64,000 bases of DNA from Strongylocentrotus purpuratus (lineage: Eukaryota; Echinodermata; Echinoidea; Camarodonta; Strongylocentrotidae). The notes under the pieces are model-generated. The model was not told the DNA's origin. It saw only the letters and a list, made by a program, of their open reading frames with translations, and did no database searches. The DNA lies in NCBI RefSeq assembly GCF_000002235.5, contig NW_022145613.1, positions 5,196,447 through 5,260,446 of the forward strand, given 5' to 3'. Every line of letters starts with the position of its first letter. Position 1 is the stretch's first letter. Both the position numbers and the translations under genes were made by a program. Of the stretch, positions 60,031 to 64,000 are shown piece by piece.

Positions 60031-60702
60031 TAAAAGATTGAAGACTCCACTATTACCGTTATTATTCATGATGTTGGACCACCAGTAGAAAAGATGTTAC
60101 TGTACATAATGCCTTTAAGCTGGAGTAAAGGGACAGTCCCTTTTGTCCACAAATGAACACATTATTAGATAAAACCCAAGATCCACACTAAATTGGTGTC
60201 CCAAAGTAAGTGAAGAAGGTAGAGAATATCGGTGATCAGATGCCATCGATCTTAGAAAATTGTTCACATTCACTGTCAAGATGGGACTTGCAACATAGTT
60301 ACTCCTCCACATGACCGTCAAGAAACTGATTTGGGAATGATTTTTAGTTATTGTTATTGATCAAATATGACCAGCGCTTGACCAGTACTGCCAATGAAGT
60401 GAAATATTGAATAAGAGCTCAGTATACATAAGGGCCTACATTCATTTTAGCAGTGGCAACCATACAAATGATATCATCCCAGTTTGACAATTGTCATATG
60501 AGACATACTGTGTACATGGATGAATCCCTGCCATCTGAATTGCACATTATGACATTTTACTGATAATGGAATTAGTCCACTGATTATTTCTGCATTCACA
60601 CACAGGCAAGTTAATGAATATGTTACTCTGAGTCAAACTGGGAAGCAGCTTAGAGAGATAATACATGTCAGCTCAAACCATGGGAGCTTGTAAATGAGTC
60701 CC

Positions 60703-60968
60703 ATTAGGCCTGTCTCCATCAGCTCGAGTTTGCCAAATAACCTGCTAGTTTAAGTATCCCGATCGCAAATCAACCAGTCAATTTGCGCTTCATCAGCCCG
60801 CAGTTGCAATTAGCGGGATATATGGTTGAGAAAAATATCCCGAGAAATCTTGGTCTTGTTTCTAAAATATCCCGCTATTTCCCAAATAGCAGTTTAATTT
60901 GCGCCCGTCTCAGCTAGTTTGCGATGGTGGGTTATTTGGCAAACTTGAGCTGATGATGAAGGCCTAAT
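60703..60968. mobile_element. 266-bp element with about 40-bp imperfect TIRs
   Basis: ATTAGGCC, then ATCAGCTCGAGTTTGCCAAA and TAACC on the left; the right end is the complement with a few changes. Internal TATCCCG/CGGGATA motifs also pair. MITE-like. Confidence 0.8.
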
Positions 60969-61474
60969 GAAAAGGAAAGTCGATGTATATTCTTTGAGTC
61001 AGGATACTTTGAGTTGACAGTGGCAAATACGTGGTATGATTATGATTATAAATTCCTAATCTAAAAAATTCTAAAACACATACATTATTTAAGTCAGTAT
61101 GAATAGTATAAATGATCAAGTACAGCTCATCTGCACAATGTATGCAGTTCATTTGAATCAATTTCATTTTACTATCTGAGCAATTCCACTAAGGCCGAGA
61201 TAGACAAAAAAAGAGTAAATGTGCAGCACTGACACTTCCATTTAGTATGTTTTTCAAGCCTTCCTGGTCTACCCATTACAACCAAACATAATAATGTATC
61301 AAATGGAAAAGTGCTCAAATACATAGTTTAGAACTATATTTAAATTTGTGTTCTATTGGTGCTTTGCTTTTGAGTAATATATAATGTGGGAAAATAACAA
61401 AATCCCTGTGTTTTGACATCCTATAAAACACAAATGTGTACTACATATGAACACTAGAGAGATATACAGTAAGG

Positions 61475-61489
61475 CAGAGAGAGAGAGGG

Positions 61490-61526
<37 letters not shown>

Positions 61527-61630
61527 CAGACAGAAAAGAGAAAGAGTGAGAGAGAGAGAGAAAAGAGAGAGAGCGAGAGAGACAGAGAGAGAGAGAGAGA
61601 GAGGAAGAGAGAGAGAGAGAAAAGGAGAGA
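61475..61630. repeat. GA-rich microsatellite tract
   Basis: About 150 bp of imperfect (GA)n. It generates artefactual Arg/Glu and Ser/Leu ORFs. Confidence 0.9.
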
Positions 61631-63193
61631 TACTTGTACCAGGGAGAGAACTGCTTGTACAATAGACCTGTACAAATGTTGAGGACTTCCAGACAATTAT
61701 TCATGAATAGGTAAAAGATTACAAAAGAAGTAGGCCTATATAATAAGCAGTTGAGTCAAACAGTAAAGAAAGCTCATGCCTACGTACTGCATGCAAGTAA
61801 TTGTGATCATCCTTGTTATGCAGCCTTTCCTGGAATAGAACAAACAATGACATGTATACGAAAAGAAAACACCTTATCCCGTTGTCAAGATCTTGGGTTC
61901 TGTCTTTGATTACAAAGAATAACTCCCAATTGCTTGATTCGTAGCTTTAAGGCTGGATATCCTTCAGTATTTGGCAGCAAAACGCGGATACTAGAGCGCT
62001 ACACCAGGGGAAATTCTCCACTCCTAATTGCCCACATTTACGTCACAGAATGTATAATGTTAGTGACGTCAATCGAATAGTCTCGCCTCACCAGCCCCTC
62101 GGTGGGATTACTCTCGCTTTGAAACAAACTTAGGCTGATGTACACGTAGCTCATCAGCAGGCATATCAATATCACTCTGCATATGGTTGACAGCACTCCA
62201 TCCCAAGGGACTGTTATTTTACAGCCTATCAGTGGGAAAGGAGTCAAATAATTGAAGCCTTATCCTTTGATTCATAAGAAAAAGAATGGATGTGTGCCTG
62301 AAAAATTGGGTACAGGTAACGTTTCCATGCTTAACTAACTCAATCTAATGTCTCTGATGTCTGTATTTACATGTATGCGGTTACATGAATTTCAGGTCGA
62401 AGAGAAAGAGAGGGGATGGGGGGGGGGGGGGAACTAACGTGATTTTGAAGGCTTAAATCTCTGACAATACTGTCTGCAGGACAATCAGACCATGCCAAAC
62501 GATATGGCTTGGAAGGACAGGGTTTTGAGTTTCTCCAACGGACATTCATCCGCACTCTGACATTTTGGAGAGAAAGAAGACGGCCTTGAGAATCTTGTCT
62601 TTGTGTGTATATAGTCTGCATGGTGATGGGGAAAGAAGACGAAGATGGACGAGGAAAAAAATAATCTCGGGTTGAAATGTATTGATAGAGAAATGGAGAG
62701 GAAAAGAATCTGTGCCCTTTGGGACTGGAATGGGGCCCAGGGATAGGATTCTTGTTATTGTCAGGTTTAATACATGATTATGTGGGAAAAGAGTTCAAGT
62801 TTGTTTTCATGCAAGAGTTTTCTGATTTTATATATGGTATGACTGTGACCTGTTGATCATTTGAAACTCTTTCACACTCTATGAAAAGAATAATTACTAA
62901 AAGAGATAAATCTTGATTACCATTTACCAATCATAGACAATTGAAAAGGAACCATAATTAAAAGCAAGGAATCTGGCACTGTATTTATGATTTATATTCA
63001 TAAACTTGGTAGCATAGTATTCTATAGATTTTTTTTATAGAATTATATAGAAGATTTTTTGTAAATAATTCTATAGACCATTTTTTACCAGTTGAAAACC
63101 AGTTTATTATTCAGTAATATTACAACAGATGTTATTTTTTCAAGCACCTTTATCTACCAACCCTACCAAAAACTTATAAATGTAATCTGAAAT

Positions 63194-63270
63194 GACATAA
63201 AGGCACCATACCTCAGTGGTAGAGCAGTAGGCTCTTAACCAGGAGGTCCTGGATTCCAAAGCAAGTCCAT
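63194..63270 (+). repeat. Degenerate tRNA-like sequence
   Basis: ACCTCAGTGGTAGAGCAGTA resembles a tRNA D-arm/A box. CTCTTAA could be a Lys(CTT)-type anticodon loop, and TCCTGGATTCCAAAGC is a poor B box. The acceptor stem does not close, so this is a SINE head or tRNA relic, not a functional gene. Confidence 0.45.
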
Positions 63271-63768
63271 GCACTACAGTGTACATATAGTTCTCTTTGG
63301 TTAAGGTATTACTCTTCATAACCAATTCTCTCAGAGAGAACTTGAAACTTTTGGTCCCCTGGTTGCTTATTACCAAACATACAACATGCTTTTTTAGCAG
63401 ATAAAAAACAAAAAAACACTATCACCTCAAACAGCAGGTTCATCTTTAACTTGTACCTACACATGTAATTGCACACCATTTCATTATTACCATTTAACAC
63501 ATATCAGCATGAATTGGACTTCCTAAAGTACTTCAGGTTACTACTATACTCAATTCATATGAATTCACTTCTCCACACTACACACGATCCTATTTCCAAA
63601 CGTACATGGTGACATGTGTTCTCAGAAATCGGGAAGGCAAATATTGGTGGTTGATTTAATGAATGAGTTTATCATAGAAGCAGGATGATTCACTCACATC
63701 CCTTACTATTAACCAAACAGACCTCAAGTTTACACTGCGACTAAAAAGAGCTGATATGTGTATAAAGG

Positions 63769-63963
63769 TTAAAGGCCCACTGCACTACTGGTAGCTACTT
63801 GCGCCCTCTATATAACAAACAATGCCTAATCGGTGACCATTGGTCCCCCATGATCCTCTTGTTCTTATGTTAAATGAGAGCTGAGTTGATGAGATAACCA
63901 CCTGTCCAGTGACCTTGCAGAGCGGTCTAATCCCTCCTGTAAACTACGGCAGATAAGCTTTAA
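63769..63963 (-). mobile_element. MITE family A, copy 3
   Basis: Reverse-complement copy of the family at 2,485 and 17,172. Bounded by TTAAAGGCCC and GCTTTAA. It includes the terminal part missing from copy 2. Confidence 0.75.
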
Positions 63964-64000
63964 ATAACTTCTAATCGCTTTTAATACAGACCTTACTCAT

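Larger units (their letters stand above)
56029..64000. other. Non-coding stretch to window end
   Basis: Holds GA/CT tracts, MITEs, SINE-like fragments and a possible CRE-like cluster. No supported coding exon. Confidence 0.5.

Noticed and set aside
61441..61704. Several 70-87-aa ORFs over the GA tract
   Set aside because: Pure microsatellite translation.
63194..63270. Functional tRNA-Lys(CTT) gene
   Set aside because: Acceptor stem does not pair and the T-arm/B box is degenerate.

Overview
This is an intron-rich, AT-rich animal nuclear window dense in small DNA transposons. There are no prokaryotic features. Coding exons are short islands bounded by GT/AG splice sites, separated by kilobases of non-coding DNA full of simple repeats, MITE-like inverted-repeat elements, tRNA-derived SINE fragments and LINE scraps. 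The style suggests a marine invertebrate deuterostome, most likely an echinoderm such as a sea urchin. That is inferred from repeat style, not proven.

Layout: (1) At 563-2027 (+) are the last two coding exons of a class A (rhodopsin-family) GPCR, from TM3 to the C-terminal tail; TM1-TM2 lie off the left edge. (2) 2.0-12.9 kb has no convincing gene. It holds several MITEs, a long hairpin and probably the 3' UTR of the next gene. (3) At 12,971-22,499 (-) is a four-coding-exon gene whose exons join in phase 0 into a 1,286-residue protein. It has an NLS, a CxxC-x20-CxxC zinc knuckle, a Ser-Pro-rich region, one C2H2 finger, two PLDLS (CtBP-type) motifs and two sumoylation-type motifs. I read it as a nuclear co-regulator but cannot name it. 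(4) 22.5-64 kb is non-coding or upstream-intron DNA with two well-bounded candidate minus-strand exons (27,499-27,604 and 55,857-56,028), possibly 5' exons of the same gene.

The most unusual object is at 37,439-43,284. It is a 5.85-kb segment bounded by perfect 29-bp terminal inverted repeats and 4-bp ATTT flanks, with arrays of a palindromic motif confined to its arms. Inside it, on the minus strand, is a chain of six small exons (42,961 to 40,705) with good splice sites. Their phases join into a 79-92 residue protein that I do not recognise. It could be a transposon-borne or captured gene.

Other repeat structures include a 1.1-kb element with GTCTCGCCTG termini carrying two perfect nuclear-receptor DR1 sites 180 bp apart, a two-way 16-bp minisatellite inside an intron of the 1,286-aa gene, and seven or more MITE families, four of them with two or three copies in the window. 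All calls come from reading the sequence; no database search was made.
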